This document shows positions 24,087 through 34,500 of a stretch of 44,523 nucleotides of DNA, piece by piece. The notes beneath the pieces were generated by a model. It was not told the origin of the DNA. It was given only the letters and a program-made list of their open reading frames with translations, and did no database searches. This DNA is from Porphyromonadaceae bacterium UBA7572 (GTDB lineage Bacteria; Bacteroidota; Bacteroidia; Bacteroidales; Muribaculaceae). Each line of letters opens with the position of its first letter. The stretch's first letter is position 1. Location: contig DLLC01000025.1 of assembly GCA_002476625.1 (NCBI GenBank), forward strand, positions 16,234 to 60,756, in the 5' to 3' direction. The position numbers and the translations under genes are program-made.

Positions 24087-26480
24087 ATGCAAATAAAACA
24101 TATACACCTATTATTAAGCCTTGCCTTTGCGTGTGGCGAGGTTGCTTCCGCCGCCCCGGTCAGTGCGCAGCAGGCACGCCTGACGGCTATTTCGTTCATG
24201 AGCCAGCGTGTAGGCGAAAAAATGATGCAGAAAAGCCATTCACGTGCCGAAGTGCAACTGGCCTACACTGCACAGAACGGAGAATACTACGCTTTCAACA
24301 AGACAAACAGCAACGGCTATGTGCTGGTGTCGGGTGATGACAGGATGCCAGCGGTGATTGGTTACAGCGACGAAGGAAAGTTTGACGCCGACGATATGCC
24401 CGACAATATGCGTGAGTGGCTCAACACGTATGCCAGCCAAGTGCGCTATGTGCAGGCCCACAGCGATGCGCACATTGAAGCCTCCACCAGTTTCATTACG
24501 ACAAATGTGTATCCGCTATTGGGCAACACGAAATGGAATCAAAGTGCCCCATATAATGGAATGTGCCCCACTTACACCACAGGTGGCGCACAGCGACGAG
24601 CCGTAACAGGGTGTGTGGCCACTGCCATGGCTCAAGTGATGTATTACCACCGCTGGCCTGAAGAGGGTATGGGTACCAACAGCTACACATGCCAACTCAA
24701 TGGCGACTCGAAACAAAGCGTGAGACTATCCACCGACTTCAGCCAGAGCCACTACGACTGGGCAAACATGCTACCCTACTACACTGGAAGCGAGACCGAT
24801 GAGCAAAACAATGCCGTGGCAAAGCTCATGAGCGACTGCGGTGTGGCTATGAATATGGGGTATGGGGCTTCAAGCGGAGCCATCACGCGCTTGGCCATGA
24901 ACAGGATGCCCGCCTTTTTCTGCTACGACAAGAGCATTCGGTTTGTGATGAGAGATGCCTATTCTCTTGACCAGTGGCTCCATATCATCAATTGCGAACT
25001 GGCAAGCAAGCGACCAGTGATACACACAGGATCAAGTTCACAAGGCGGACACGCATTTGTAATCGACGGCAGCAGCTCAAGTGGCTACTACCACGTGAAC
25101 TGGGGATGGAACGGCATGTCGAATGGATATTTTATAATCACCGACCTCACTCCATCCGAGCAGGGCATCGGTTCAAGCGACGGTGGCTACAACCTGTATC
25201 AAGGGCTTGTCTACAACATAATGCCCGACCACGGAAGCCCTGCGGGATATGCCTGCTGCATCTCCGGTTTTGAGGTCGGCGACAAGACAGTGGCGCTGGG
25301 AGAGAGCGCACAAGTGAAATGGAATAACTTCTATGTGCTGTGGAGCGGCAGCGGCAATGCCTCTACAAGACTGGGAATTGGCATCACCGACGAGAACGGC
25401 AAACTCCTCCAATTGGCTGCCGACAGGCAAATCGGGGAGTTGCAGCCGGTCTACAACTACAGCATCACCCTAAGTATGAATGTGCCTGACAGCCTATCGG
25501 AAGGCACATATTACATTGTGCCTTTAGTGGCGCGGTCGGGAACCGACAACTTTCAGATCGCCGACGTGAGCCGCCCTGCGCCAAGCCGCATCAAGATGGT
25601 TGTGAAAAGCGGACACGCCTATTTCCAGCAGCCCGACAGCGATGCCAAACTGCGCGTGACCAGCATTGAGCATTCCGATGTGCTCAATGCAAGCAGAATG
25701 ATCAATGTGAAGGCCACGATCAGCAACAGTGGAAAGGAATTTGTGGACAACCTGTGCGTGGCGTTGCTCAACGACGACGGCACAGTCGCGGCCACCGGAG
25801 CGCCAAAGCGTGTAGATGTGCAAAATGGAGCGAAGGCTCAGCTGGAAGCCTCTGTCACACCCAGCCAGGCAGGCAACTTCCGGCTGGCCGTGGTCCTGGC
25901 TTCCGACAGTACAGCCGTAGATGGCGAGAGCACAAACGTAGTGGTGGGTGATCGCCCTGCAGCGTCCAAGATGGCAATTGCATCACCGCTTCAAATGGCT
26001 AACAGCACATTCCCCTCAACCCACATAGAAGCGACAGCCACAGTCTACAACGGCGGGGGAGCATTCGCCGGACGACTGGAAGCAATGATTCTACCTGAGA
26101 AAGGCGCCTCTGTTGTCGCCCAAATCAGCAGCGACTTCTTGACCGTCAAGAAAGGAGAGCGAAAAACAGTGAAGTTCGTGGGCACACTCACCAATGGAGA
26201 AGTGGGGCAAACATACCGAATGGTGATGCGCAGTCCCACTGCCTCCACGGCATACACCGCATGGGGCAGCTACGTCAAGTTCTGCCTTGCATCACCCACG
26301 CATGGCGACGTGAACGCCGACGGTGTCACAAACGCAACCGACATAACGGCACTCATCAACTTTATCCTCGGCACAGAATGCGCTCCTTTCGACGCCAGCG
26401 AGGCCAACCTCAATTCCGACGGCATAACTGACGTGTCGGACGTGACCGGCCTCACAAGCCTAATCTTGGAGCAACAGTAA
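24087..26480 (+). CDS. Secreted C10-family cysteine peptidase (streptopain-like) with dockerin-like tail
   Basis: 797 aa. Signal peptide about 1-27. Residues about 28-135 are the Spi/inhibitory propeptide-like region (ARLTAISFMS, YYAFN, GYVLVSGDDRMPAVIGYSDEG). The papain-fold catalytic domain follows, with Cys176 (VTGCVATAMAQVMYYHRWP) and His322 (GGHAFVIDG), then the characteristic YYHVNWGWNGMSNGYF with the active-site Asn. Middle region (about 390-730) is Ig-like beta modules. The C-terminus (about 741-797) has two dockerin-type loops (DVNADGVTNATDI, NLNSDGITDVSDV). Streptopain-like enzymes cleave extracellular proteins; here it could free metal or peptides for the linked TonB receptor. Last gene of the cluster; strong terminator follows. 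Confidence 0.9.
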   Translation: MQIKHIHLLLSLAFACGEVASAAPVSAQQARLTAISFMSQRVGEKMMQKSHSRAEVQLAYTAQNGEYYAFNKTNSNGYVLVSGDDRMPAVIGYSDEGKFDADDMPDNMREWLNTYASQVRYVQAHSDAHIEASTSFITTNVYPLLGNTKWNQSAPYNGMCPTYTTGGAQRRAVTGCVATAMAQVMYYHRWPEEGMGTNSYTCQLNGDSKQSVRLSTDFSQSHYDWANMLPYYTGSETDEQNNAVAKLMSDCGVAMNMGYGASSGAITRLAMNRMPAFFCYDKSIRFVMRDAYSLDQWLHIINCELASKRPVIHTGSSSQGGHAFVIDGSSSSGYYHVNWGWNGMSNGYFIITDLTPSEQGIGSSDGGYNLYQGLVYNIMPDHGSPAGYACCISGFEVGDKTVALGESAQVKWNNFYVLWSGSGNASTRLGIGITDENGKLLQLAADRQIGELQPVYNYSITLSMNVPDSLSEGTYYIVPLVARSGTDNFQIADVSRPAPSRIKMVVKSGHAYFQQPDSDAKLRVTSIEHSDVLNASRMINVKATISNSGKEFVDNLCVALLNDDGTVAATGAPKRVDVQNGAKAQLEASVTPSQAGNFRLAVVLASDSTAVDGESTNVVVGDRPAASKMAIASPLQMANSTFPSTHIEATATVYNGGGAFAGRLEAMILPEKGASVVAQISSDFLTVKKGERKTVKFVGTLTNGEVGQTYRMVMRSPTASTAYTAWGSYVKFCLASPTHGDVNADGVTNATDITALINFILGTECAPFDASEANLNSDGITDVSDVTGLTSLILEQQ

Positions 26481-26503
26481 GGACAAAGGGTATGCACGAT
26501 GCT

Positions 26504-26554
26504 CACAGAAGCCGTGATGCAAAGTTTAGCGTCACGGCTTCTGTGCTGTTTTTC
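26504..26554 (+). terminator. Strong intrinsic terminator of the C10 peptidase
   Basis: Perfect 14-bp stem CACAGAAGCCGTGA/TCACGGCTTCTGTG (26504-26517, 26532-26545), then CTGTTTTTCC. Confidence 0.85.
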
Positions 26555-26651
26555 CCCACAGCCCATTATTATCAGCCCTTGAAAAAACCTTCAGAAGAGC
26601 CTTTCCTGAAAAAGCAACTTAACACCCTCACCACTTTCCGCCAAAAATCAT

Positions 26652-26659
26652 TATCTTTG
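26652..26659 (+). promoter_or_regulatory. -7 box for the rbfA operon
   Basis: TATCTTTG, 45 bp before the rbfA ATG; no clean TTG at -33. Confidence 0.5.
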
Positions 26660-26704
26660 CAGCCTATTAAGGATTATTGCAAACTAAAAAACACTTGATA
26701 CACT

Positions 26705-27061
26705 ATGCAATCTACTCGACTTGAAAAAATAGCCCGTCTGCTCCAGAAGGAGCTTAGCGAAATCTTCCGTCTCGAAACCGCCAAGATGGGCGGCGTGCTG
26801 GTGAGCGTGAGCACAGTGCGCGTATCGCCCGACCTAAGCGTGGCGCACGCCTATTTGAGCGTGTTTCCAAGCGAGCGCGCCCAGGAAATCATGACCAACA
26901 TCAGCGCCAACGAGAAAAGCATTCGCTACAACTTGGCACAGCGCGTGCGCTACCAGCTGCGCAAAACGCCCGAGCTGCACTTCCACCTCGACGACTCGCT
27001 CGACTACATTCAGCACATCGACGAGCTGCTGGCCTCTGACCACACTAAATCAAAGGAATAG
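26705..27061 (+). CDS. rbfA: Ribosome-binding factor A
   Basis: 118 aa, normal for RbfA. It binds the 30S subunit and helps late 16S rRNA maturation, especially at low temperature. Signatures visible: LEKIARLLQKELSEIF, VLVSVSTVRVSPDLSVAHAYLSVFP, then IRYNLAQRVRYQLRKTPELHFHLDDSLDY, the conserved KH-type II fold segment. Cytoplasmic. First gene of a run with a LolC/E-like permease 23 bp downstream. High confidence. Confidence 0.95.
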   Translation: MQSTRLEKIARLLQKELSEIFRLETAKMGGVLVSVSTVRVSPDLSVAHAYLSVFPSERAQEIMTNISANEKSIRYNLAQRVRYQLRKTPELHFHLDDSLDYIQHIDELLASDHTKSKE

Positions 27062-27084
27062 TTTTTCACCTTACCGCGCGTGAA

Positions 27085-28311
27085 ATGAACCTTTCGCTCA
27101 ACATAGCACTGCGCTACCTGCGCGCCAAAAAGGGGCACACGGCAGTGAACGTGATCTCCATCATCTCGGTAATGGGAGTGGTGGTGACCACCGCCGCGCT
27201 CATTTGCGTGCTGAGCGTGTTCAACGGTTTTCACGACCTCATCAGCGAAAAGCTCTCCACGGTGGACCCCGACATTGCCATCACCGCCTCGGCGGGCAAG
27301 GTGATTGCCGACGCCGACAGCGTGATAAGTGTGGCGCAAACTGTGCCCGGCGTGGCGCTCGCCATGCCCACGGTGGAAGACAACGCCCTTGCCATTTTCG
27401 CCGATTTCAGCATGCCGCTGCGTCTGAAGGGCGTGCCCACCGGCTACGACAAGCTCACGGGCATCGACAGCGTGATTGTGGAGGGCAACTTCACACTGAA
27501 GGACGAGGTGTCGAGCTATGCGGTGCTGGGCGTAGGGCCTGCCGTGGAGCTCAACGCGCGCCCCGGCTCGCTGCGGATGCTTCAGCTGTATGCCCCACAG
27601 CGGCGTGGGCAGGTCGACCTGAACGACCCGATGAACGCCTTCACCGACGACTCGGTGTTTGTGTCGGGCATTTTCATGGTGCAGCAGAAGAATTACGACA
27701 ACGACATGATATTCGTGCCGCTCGACTTGGCGCGCGAACTGTTCGACTACACCACCGAGGCCTCACAAGTGGAACTGCGGCTCACCCATGGAGCCGACGA
27801 GGAAGAGGTCATGGAGCAGTTGGAGAGCCGGCTCGGACCAGCCTACAAGGTAAAGAACCGAATGATGCAGCAAGACTCGTCGTTCCGCCTGGTGAACATC
27901 GAGAAATGGATCACTTTCCTGCTGCTCGCTTTCATCATGGTGATTGCCACATTCAACGTGATCAGCACCCTTTCGCTATTGATTATCGAAAAAGACGAGA
28001 GCATACGCACATTCAAAAGCCTTGGCGCCACCGACAAGCAAATCACACGCATTTTCGTGGCAGAGGGGTGGCTCATTGCCCTTGTGGGCGCAGTGATAGG
28101 TGTGGCGGTGGGACTGGCGCTCTGCGCCGGACAGCAGCAATTCGGCTGGCTGAAGCTCTCCGCCAATGCCAAGGCGGTGATCGTACAGGCCTACCCCGTG
28201 GCGGTGCAGTGGACCGACGTGGCGGTGGTGTTCACGCTCGTGGCAGCAGTGGGACTGGTCACCTCGCTGGTCACCTCGCTGATAATGCGGCGCAGGCTCG
28301 ACAAACAATAA
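27085..28311 (+). CDS. FtsX-like ABC permease (LolC/LolE family)
   Basis: 408 aa. Topology typical of LolC/E: an N-terminal TM helix (about 22-48, within AVNVISIISVMGVVVTTAALI), a large periplasmic domain (about 50-270) and three C-terminal TM helices (about 275-400). Conserved FtsX segments include IEKDESIRTFKSLGA and IFVAEGWLIALVGAVIGVAVGL. With an ATPase elsewhere in the genome it should extract lipoproteins from the inner membrane or do related MacB-type transport. Co-transcribed with rbfA; the ATPase partner LolD is not in the window. Confidence 0.85.
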   Translation: MNLSLNIALRYLRAKKGHTAVNVISIISVMGVVVTTAALICVLSVFNGFHDLISEKLSTVDPDIAITASAGKVIADADSVISVAQTVPGVALAMPTVEDNALAIFADFSMPLRLKGVPTGYDKLTGIDSVIVEGNFTLKDEVSSYAVLGVGPAVELNARPGSLRMLQLYAPQRRGQVDLNDPMNAFTDDSVFVSGIFMVQQKNYDNDMIFVPLDLARELFDYTTEASQVELRLTHGADEEEVMEQLESRLGPAYKVKNRMMQQDSSFRLVNIEKWITFLLLAFIMVIATFNVISTLSLLIIEKDESIRTFKSLGATDKQITRIFVAEGWLIALVGAVIGVAVGLALCAGQQQFGWLKLSANAKAVIVQAYPVAVQWTDVAVVFTLVAAVGLVTSLVTSLIMRRRLDKQ

Positions 28312-28327
28312 CCAATCTTCTTTCAAA

Positions 28328-29350
28328 ATGAATTTCCGTAACGACATCGGTAACGCGCTCCACGCCATCAAGCGATTCGCTCACCGCATGCTCGTGAGCA
28401 AGCGGCTGACGGGACTGGTGGGCATGGGCGTATGCAGCCTTATGGGCATTGTGGCGCTCTACCACAGCGATTCGCGTCTGGCTACGGGACCGTGGCACAC
28501 TTATGCTGGCGGACTGTTTAGCGTGAATGAGCCTCGCGACGAGCATTTCGAGGATTTTATTCTTTCAGGCTCTTTCCGCAGGCAGATGGAGAAGCGCGGA
28601 GGAGGTCCACTGATAGCCTCGTTTCAGAAGTCGGTGGTTTCCGACCGTGGCGAGGTGACCGACATTCAGCACATCAACGTGTATGACCTGCGAAAGCACT
28701 TCAGCCGCATTTTCAGCACCGAGCGGCGGGTGGCTGCCACCTATCTGTCGCGAAAGAACCCCTATTTTACCGACTTTGATATCCAGCCGGCTGCGGCAGT
28801 CGACGGTCATCCTGCCCTGTTCTACAAGTCGCGCTACCGCGACGAGGGCGGCTACTATGCGCGTGGCATGGTGGTGTGCGCACACCACAGGGCCTACTTC
28901 TTCGAGTCGTACACCAATTTCAGCCCCTACCTCGACTGGCAGAACGACACGCGCACCCATTTCTTCAACGAGGACAACGCCGTTACGAAGAATTTCACCG
29001 TCGACAACATGGACTCGATAGAGAACCGCTTCTTCCTCCTGTCGCTCACCCTGCTGGCCATCTATGTGCTGGCGGGCGCATTGGCGTTCAGAATGCTCAC
29101 CCGCGGCATCATTCACCATGGTCCGGCGCTCCCCATTGTGAACCTGGAGGCCCACAAGCGGTGGCAGTGGCTCGCAGGACTCACCATCGTGCTGATGCTG
29201 GTGATGACGGTGATGACGGTGGCGTTCTGGCAATACAAGGGCACCACCACGCTTCAGACCACCGCATTCATTGCGCTGGGCCTGTGGATCTACATATTCA
29301 ACCTCCCCACCAGCATACACCTCTACCGGAAAGCACGCGCACTGAAATAA
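28328..29350 (+). CDS. Uncharacterised membrane protein
   Basis: 340 aa. One TM near the N-terminus (about 26-44), a soluble periplasmic-looking region (about 45-230) with several aromatic and charged residues, then three C-terminal TM helices (about 237-258, 281-304, 309-327). No motif recognised. Its place between a LolC/E-like permease and xerD, with 16-bp and 3-bp gaps, implies one operon, but does not tell the function. A signature-type charged segment (RRQMEKRGGGPLIASFQ) lies in the periplasmic domain. Confidence 0.7.
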   Translation: MNFRNDIGNALHAIKRFAHRMLVSKRLTGLVGMGVCSLMGIVALYHSDSRLATGPWHTYAGGLFSVNEPRDEHFEDFILSGSFRRQMEKRGGGPLIASFQKSVVSDRGEVTDIQHINVYDLRKHFSRIFSTERRVAATYLSRKNPYFTDFDIQPAAAVDGHPALFYKSRYRDEGGYYARGMVVCAHHRAYFFESYTNFSPYLDWQNDTRTHFFNEDNAVTKNFTVDNMDSIENRFFLLSLTLLAIYVLAGALAFRMLTRGIIHHGPALPIVNLEAHKRWQWLAGLTIVLMLVMTVMTVAFWQYKGTTTLQTTAFIALGLWIYIFNLPTSIHLYRKARALK

Positions 29351-29353
29351 TAT

Positions 29354-30277
29354 ATGACACCTATCCTCAATATCGACGAGGTGATGAAGCGCTTCGGCGT
29401 GTACCTCACCATGGAGCGCGGGCTGGCACGCAACACTGCCGAGGCCTACGCCACCGATGTGTGGAAGCTGGTGCGCTTCCTGCAGGCCGACGGCGTGGCG
29501 GTGGAGGCGGCCACGCGCCAGTGTCTGGTCAGTTTCCTGTGCACGCTCCATGATGTGGGCATTGGCCCCCGGTCGCAGGCGCGCATCATTTCCGGTATCA
29601 AGAGTTTTTATAAATTCCTGAAGCTGGAGGGCTATGTCCAGTCCAACCCTGCCCTCTTGCTGGAGTCGCCAAAGATAGGCCGCCACCTGCCCGAGGTGCT
29701 CACGGTCGATGAAATCGACCGCATGATTGCCTGCATCGACTTGGCGAAAGCCGAGGGACAGCGCAACCGCGCCATCGTGGAGACGCTCTACGGCTGCGGC
29801 CTGCGTGTGTCGGAGCTGGTGTCGCTGCGCATCTCACAGGTGTATGCCAGTGAGCAGTATGTGATGGTGGAGGGCAAGGGCAGCAAGCAGCGGCTGGTGC
29901 CCATATCGGAGGTGGCGCTGGAGCAAATCAGACTCTACATGGAGCAGACACGCGCCGCGCAGGTGGCACAGCGCGGCTTCGACGATGTGCTGTTCCTGAA
30001 CCGCCGCGGCGGTGCGCTCTCGCGTGTGATGGTGTTCTACATCATCAAAGACCTGTGCGCCTTGGCGGGAATCCGAAAGTCGGTGAGCCCGCACACGCTC
30101 CGCCACTCTTTCGCCACTCACCTGCTGGAAGGCGGGGCTAATTTGCGCGCCATTCAGCAGATGCTCGGCCACGAGAGCATCACCACCACCGAAATTTATG
30201 TGCACATCGACCGCAGCCGCTTGCGCGAAGAAATTCTGATGCACCACCCCCGCAGCCGCAGGCGCTCTGAGCCGTAG
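29354..30277 (+). CDS. xerD: Tyrosine recombinase, XerD-like
   Basis: 307 aa. N-terminal SAM-like core-binding domain (1-108) and a C-terminal catalytic domain with the full set: R151 (GLRVSEL), K175 (GKGSKQR), H247 and R250 (HTLRHSFATHLL), H273 (LGHESI) and nucleophile Y282 (EIYVH). Length and the absence of flanking repeats fit a housekeeping XerC/D that resolves chromosome dimers at dif with FtsK. XerD rather than XerC is a guess from similarity in the C-terminal region. Interesting because an FtsK-gamma-like protein is encoded at 287-898. Ends the rbfA operon. Confidence 0.9.
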   Translation: MTPILNIDEVMKRFGVYLTMERGLARNTAEAYATDVWKLVRFLQADGVAVEAATRQCLVSFLCTLHDVGIGPRSQARIISGIKSFYKFLKLEGYVQSNPALLLESPKIGRHLPEVLTVDEIDRMIACIDLAKAEGQRNRAIVETLYGCGLRVSELVSLRISQVYASEQYVMVEGKGSKQRLVPISEVALEQIRLYMEQTRAAQVAQRGFDDVLFLNRRGGALSRVMVFYIIKDLCALAGIRKSVSPHTLRHSFATHLLEGGANLRAIQQMLGHESITTTEIYVHIDRSRLREEILMHHPRSRRRSEP

Positions 30278-30302
30278 CATTGGTATAAAAAAAGTGAATT
30301 TT

Positions 30303-30333
30303 TTGCATATAGCGCTATTTCACAGTACCTTTG
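30303..30333 (+). promoter_or_regulatory. Promoter of the esterase gene
   Basis: -33 TTG at 30303-30305, exact 20-bp spacer, -7 TACCTTTG at 30326-30333. This sets the start at the ATG 30366, because the longer frame from 30294 begins upstream of the promoter. Confidence 0.7.
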
Positions 30334-30365
30334 CTATATCGAAGACATATAAAAAAGCTCCTGAA

Positions 30366-31175
30366 ATGACGAAACGGTTATTACTCTCCTTTATAGCAGT
30401 CATCATGATGGCTTTAGGCAGCTATGCCCAGGGTTCGATGACCACTCACACACGAATTGCCGACAGTGGCTATCCCTTCTGGATCTACACCCCCGATGGC
30501 TACGATGGCGGCAGCCACGCACAGCCTTTGGTAATCTTCCTGCACGGGCGCTCGCTCTGCGGGCGCAACCTCAACCAGGTGCTGCGCTACGGCACGCTCG
30601 ACGCCATCAAGAAGGGAATGAGCATTCCCGCCCTGGTGGTGGCTCCGCAAAACCCCGGCGAGGCCTGGAAACCGTCGAAACTGATGGACATCATCGAGTG
30701 GATGGAAACCAACTACAATGTGGACGCCAACCGCATCTATGTGTTAGGTATGAGCCTGGGGGGCTACGGCACCATGGACTTGGCGGGCACCTACCCCGAT
30801 AAGATAGCGGCAGCCATGGCGCTATGCGGCGGATGCTACCTGAAAGACCAAACGGGGCTGGGCGAACTCCCGTTCTGGATCATACACGGCACCGCCGACC
30901 GCGCTGTGGGCATTGGCGAATCGAAAAAAGTGGTGGCTGGCCTGCAAGAGAAGGGCCTCACATCACGCCTGCGCTTCGACTGGCTACCAGGAGCTTCGCA
31001 CGGTGCGCTCGCGCGCGCTTTCTACCTGAAGGACACCTACGACTGGCTCTTCGCCCACTCGCTGAAAGACGAGGGCCGACCAGTGGAGGAATACATCAGC
31101 ATCGACAACGCCATCCTCAAAATGGCTTACAGCGAGCTGCGCGAGCTCCGTGCCCTCGTGGGCGAGGACGACTAA
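30366..31175 (+). CDS. Secreted alpha/beta hydrolase (PHB depolymerase/dienelactone-hydrolase-like esterase)
   Basis: 269 aa from ATG 30366. Signal peptide about 1-21 (ends SYAQ). Hydrolase signatures: oxyanion hole in VIFLHGRSLCGRN, nucleophile elbow GMSLGGYG, acid in HGTADRAV, and His in GASHGAL. This fits esterases of the peptidase S9/PHB-depolymerase-like family that remove acyl or feruloyl groups from glycans, though peptide substrates are possible. The tail (about 245-269) is charged and helical. Single gene with its own promoter. Confidence 0.85.
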   Translation: MTKRLLLSFIAVIMMALGSYAQGSMTTHTRIADSGYPFWIYTPDGYDGGSHAQPLVIFLHGRSLCGRNLNQVLRYGTLDAIKKGMSIPALVVAPQNPGEAWKPSKLMDIIEWMETNYNVDANRIYVLGMSLGGYGTMDLAGTYPDKIAAAMALCGGCYLKDQTGLGELPFWIIHGTADRAVGIGESKKVVAGLQEKGLTSRLRFDWLPGASHGALARAFYLKDTYDWLFAHSLKDEGRPVEEYISIDNAILKMAYSELRELRALVGEDD

Positions 31176-31207
31176 GCCACACACAAGCCTCGAATATTGA
31201 AATGATT

Positions 31208-31294
31208 AAAACCACGAATTTCACGAATCACACGAAAAGTATAGCTTGACTTCAATCAATAAAAATTCGTGTAAATTCGCGCAATTCGTGGTTT
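31208..31294. repeat. Dispersed palindromic CACGAAT repeat, copy 1
   Basis: Left arm has CACGAATNN units at 9-nt period (31213 onwards); right arm repeats ATTCGTG units in reverse complement. The outer 12 bp (AAACCACGAATT) match perfectly. It lies after the esterase gene in a 329-bp gap that also holds the promoter at 31374. Same family as copies at 34902 and 37486. Confidence 0.8.
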
Positions 31295-31373
31295 ATTTCT
31301 TTGCTTTGTGGCTTATTTGGCACTTTTTATCGCTTTTGTTTAATATTTGATGGTGTTTTCACGAAATTATCGC

Positions 31374-31381
31374 TAACTTTG
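31374..31381 (+). promoter_or_regulatory. -7 box for the 1114-aa secreted protein
   Basis: TAACTTTG, giving a 5' leader of about 117 nt. The leader contains a CCCTGTCA...TGACAAAGGG hairpin (31411-31440). No TTG at the canonical spacing. Confidence 0.5.
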
Positions 31382-31504
31382 TCATTATCAAAACTATTTC
31401 TACACTATACACCCTGTCAGCTGCGAGGATGACAAAGGGGTAAAATAGCTTAACTATATAGGACATATCAACTACATCAACTCTTATAAAAAACTCATCG
31501 CATT

Positions 31505-34500
31505 ATGAGGAAACTTCTCACATTACTAATCGTGGCAATCCTCGCCACAACCACCGCCTCGGCGGCGGACTACACCATTGTATTTGGCAACGCAGTCAAA
31601 TCAGTAACGGCAATATCAAGTTCCATAAAATCTACTTCTGCTATAAAAAGTGGTACGGAATACTTGACGGCATCTCCATTTTCTGTTAAATCTGGCAAAT
31701 GCTATTATGGCGACAATCAAACAAGTATACGATTAGGTAAAAGTGGTGCAGGCTCCAGTCTTCAATTAGCATTATCCGAATCTGGCAAGGTAAAAGCAAC
31801 AAGTATCACTGTGAATTGCAAACAGTTCAATTCGTCAAATAGCGGCACTTTAGATGTAAATGACTTAGGAGCACAAAGCACCCTTTCTGTTGCAGGGGAC
31901 TTGATTTACAAGTTCACAACTCCTACTGAAATATCCAACATCACCCTTAATTCCACAAAAGCAACGTTTGTATACTCCATTACAGTTACTTACGAAGACG
32001 AGTCCTCTAAAAACCCAACCACGTTGTCGTTTGGGGCAGACCTTGACGGCAAGGCGATAACAAAAAATCTTGGCGATGCCGACTTCACTCACGCCGCCAC
32101 CCTTTCGCCCGCCATTGAGGGAGCAACGGTCACCTACACCAGTTCTGACGAGAATGTAGCAATAGTCGTTGATGGTGAAGTCGCACTCGGAGACAAAGCT
32201 GGCTCCACCACCATTAAGGCTGAATACGCAGGCAACGACACTTATGCAAGCGCCACTGCCTCCTACAAGCTGCACGTTAAGGACAACAAGATTGCCGAAG
32301 GCACATACTCTATCCCCGTGACCAACTGGCTGTGGGGCACCAACTACAACGGCGCTGTAAGCGACGCCACGGATCTAAATGGTTCTGCAAATGGCGTCAG
32401 CATCAATCTCCAGAAACTCGGCACTACCGCCATGGAGGTAACAGACGACCAAACCCTCGCAGGCAATGGCTATGCAATAGTTTTCAACGCCCCCACAGGC
32501 TATGCAATCCAGAAAATCAACTTTACCAAAGGCAACTCTTGGGCGGGCAACCTTGAGGTTACCGAAGGTGGTGGTAGCCTCAATGGCCTGCAGTGGGTAG
32601 GCGCTTCAAATACAGTTTCTCTCTGCTTTGGAGGCAAATGCTATATCAAGGCAGTTGATGTAACCTATGTTTCAATGTTCGAGAAAACTGCCACCACGCT
32701 GTCGTTTGGCGAAGACCTCGACGGCAAGACCATCACAAAATACATCGGCGAAACGGAAAGCTCCTTCACGCACGCCGCCACACTTTCGCCAGCAGTGGAT
32801 GGAGCCACAATCTCTTACACAAGTAGCAACGAGAGTGTTGCCTTAGTCAGTGAAGACGGCTCTGTAGTAGTTGCCAACAGCTCAACAGATCCTGAAGGCA
32901 CTGCCGTTATCACCGCAAAATATGCAGGCAACGACACCTATGAGGCATCCGAGGCATCCTATACTATTGACGTAAAAAAATTAGCATCTCCCACATTTAG
33001 CCCAGAGCCAGGAGCAGTGGTAGCTGGCACTGAGGTTACTATATCTGCGCCAGAAGGTGCTACAATAGCGTATTTAATCAACGATGGAGAGGTGGTTGAA
33101 TCTGAATCTGATACAAAAACTATCACTATCAACGAAGCCACAACAATTCTTGCACACACAAAATATAAAGGCCTGGAATCAGAGGACGTGATTGCGGAAT
33201 ACACAATCAAGGCCGCCTACACTTACAAATGGATGGTAAACGGATCGGAAGTTCAAACCTCAAATCTCTATGAGGGTGATGATGTTATGGCTCCAGCAAT
33301 CCCAACAAGCATTGGCGCAATGGTGTTCACAGGATGGGTTACCACATCTACCGTAGATAACGCAACCGAACCTGAATACGCCGTTGTTGATACAAAAGCC
33401 ACCGCAAACAGAACATATTACGCAGTGTTTGCCACACAAAATGGCACACCCGTGAAATGGACAAAAAGAGCTGCATCAGAAATCACAGAAGAAGGTGTGT
33501 ATGCCCTCATCACAACAGATGGGCACGCCTTTAATGGATCTATCAGCAAAGGACACGGACAAGCTACTGCTGAAGCTTTCGCTTTTGAAAACAACGTAGC
33601 TTCTGCCGCCCCTGAAGGAATATGTGAACTAACTTTCATATCAAGCGGTAATGGCTATAAAATGTATAGCCCATCAGCCAATCAATACTTAATTTCTACA
33701 GATGCCAGTTCTGGTAGTTTGAAGTGGAACAACACTGACGATAGCTATTGGTATTACTACTCCAACAATTGGATGTATGAGTCTAATGCTACACGTTTAA
33801 GAGCATATAAAAACAGCTCATTCAGAACTTATGGTGCAGATAATGGAGATATTCTTTGTTTTGCTCAAAAAACTGGTGGTAACATCACCTATTCCAACTT
33901 CACAACCATTGTAGAGTCCACTTTGGCTGAATTAGCAAACAGTAGCAAAGAAGGCTACACCTACACCGTGAAAGGCGGTGATATGGTGGCTGTGGCCAAG
34001 TTTGAGGTGGCCGACAAGCACTACGTGGTGGTGAAGGACAATGCCACTGCAGTGAAGAATCTGAGCGCACCCGCCGATGGCGACAAGTTCTTCGACATTG
34101 CCGGCCAGAAGCAGCAGGACTACACTCAAAACAACTGGATGCTGGTGGAAATGCCAGTGGAGCAATACAACACTGTGGAGGTATTCAAGAGCATCACCTC
34201 TATATCAGGCACACTCACCGATACGCAAAACATCGGCATCACTGCCAGCGCAGTGGTGATGGGCGAAGCAAGCGAACCTTTCACCATCAGCGCCTACTGC
34301 CCTGTGAACTTTATGGGCGTGAGCAGCGTGGCAAGCAACAATGCGGCACACCCCGCCAGCTACTACTTCGCCACTCCTAAGGCCAATGAGTATGCGAGAA
34401 TCGTTTGGGCTGTATATAACGGCACCGACGGCGCATTCTACATTCCTGCACAAAGCGGATCGGTGAACACCCAGGACTTCAAGGGAGGATTCAAGGTGGA

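Noticed and set aside
27204..28331. 375-aa plus-strand ORF overlapping the LolC/E-like permease
   Set aside because: Arg/His-rich shadow of the permease frame with no domain.
30294..30365. Longer N-terminus for the esterase
   Set aside because: The promoter at 30303-30333 lies inside it, and the signal peptide begins at the ATG 30366.
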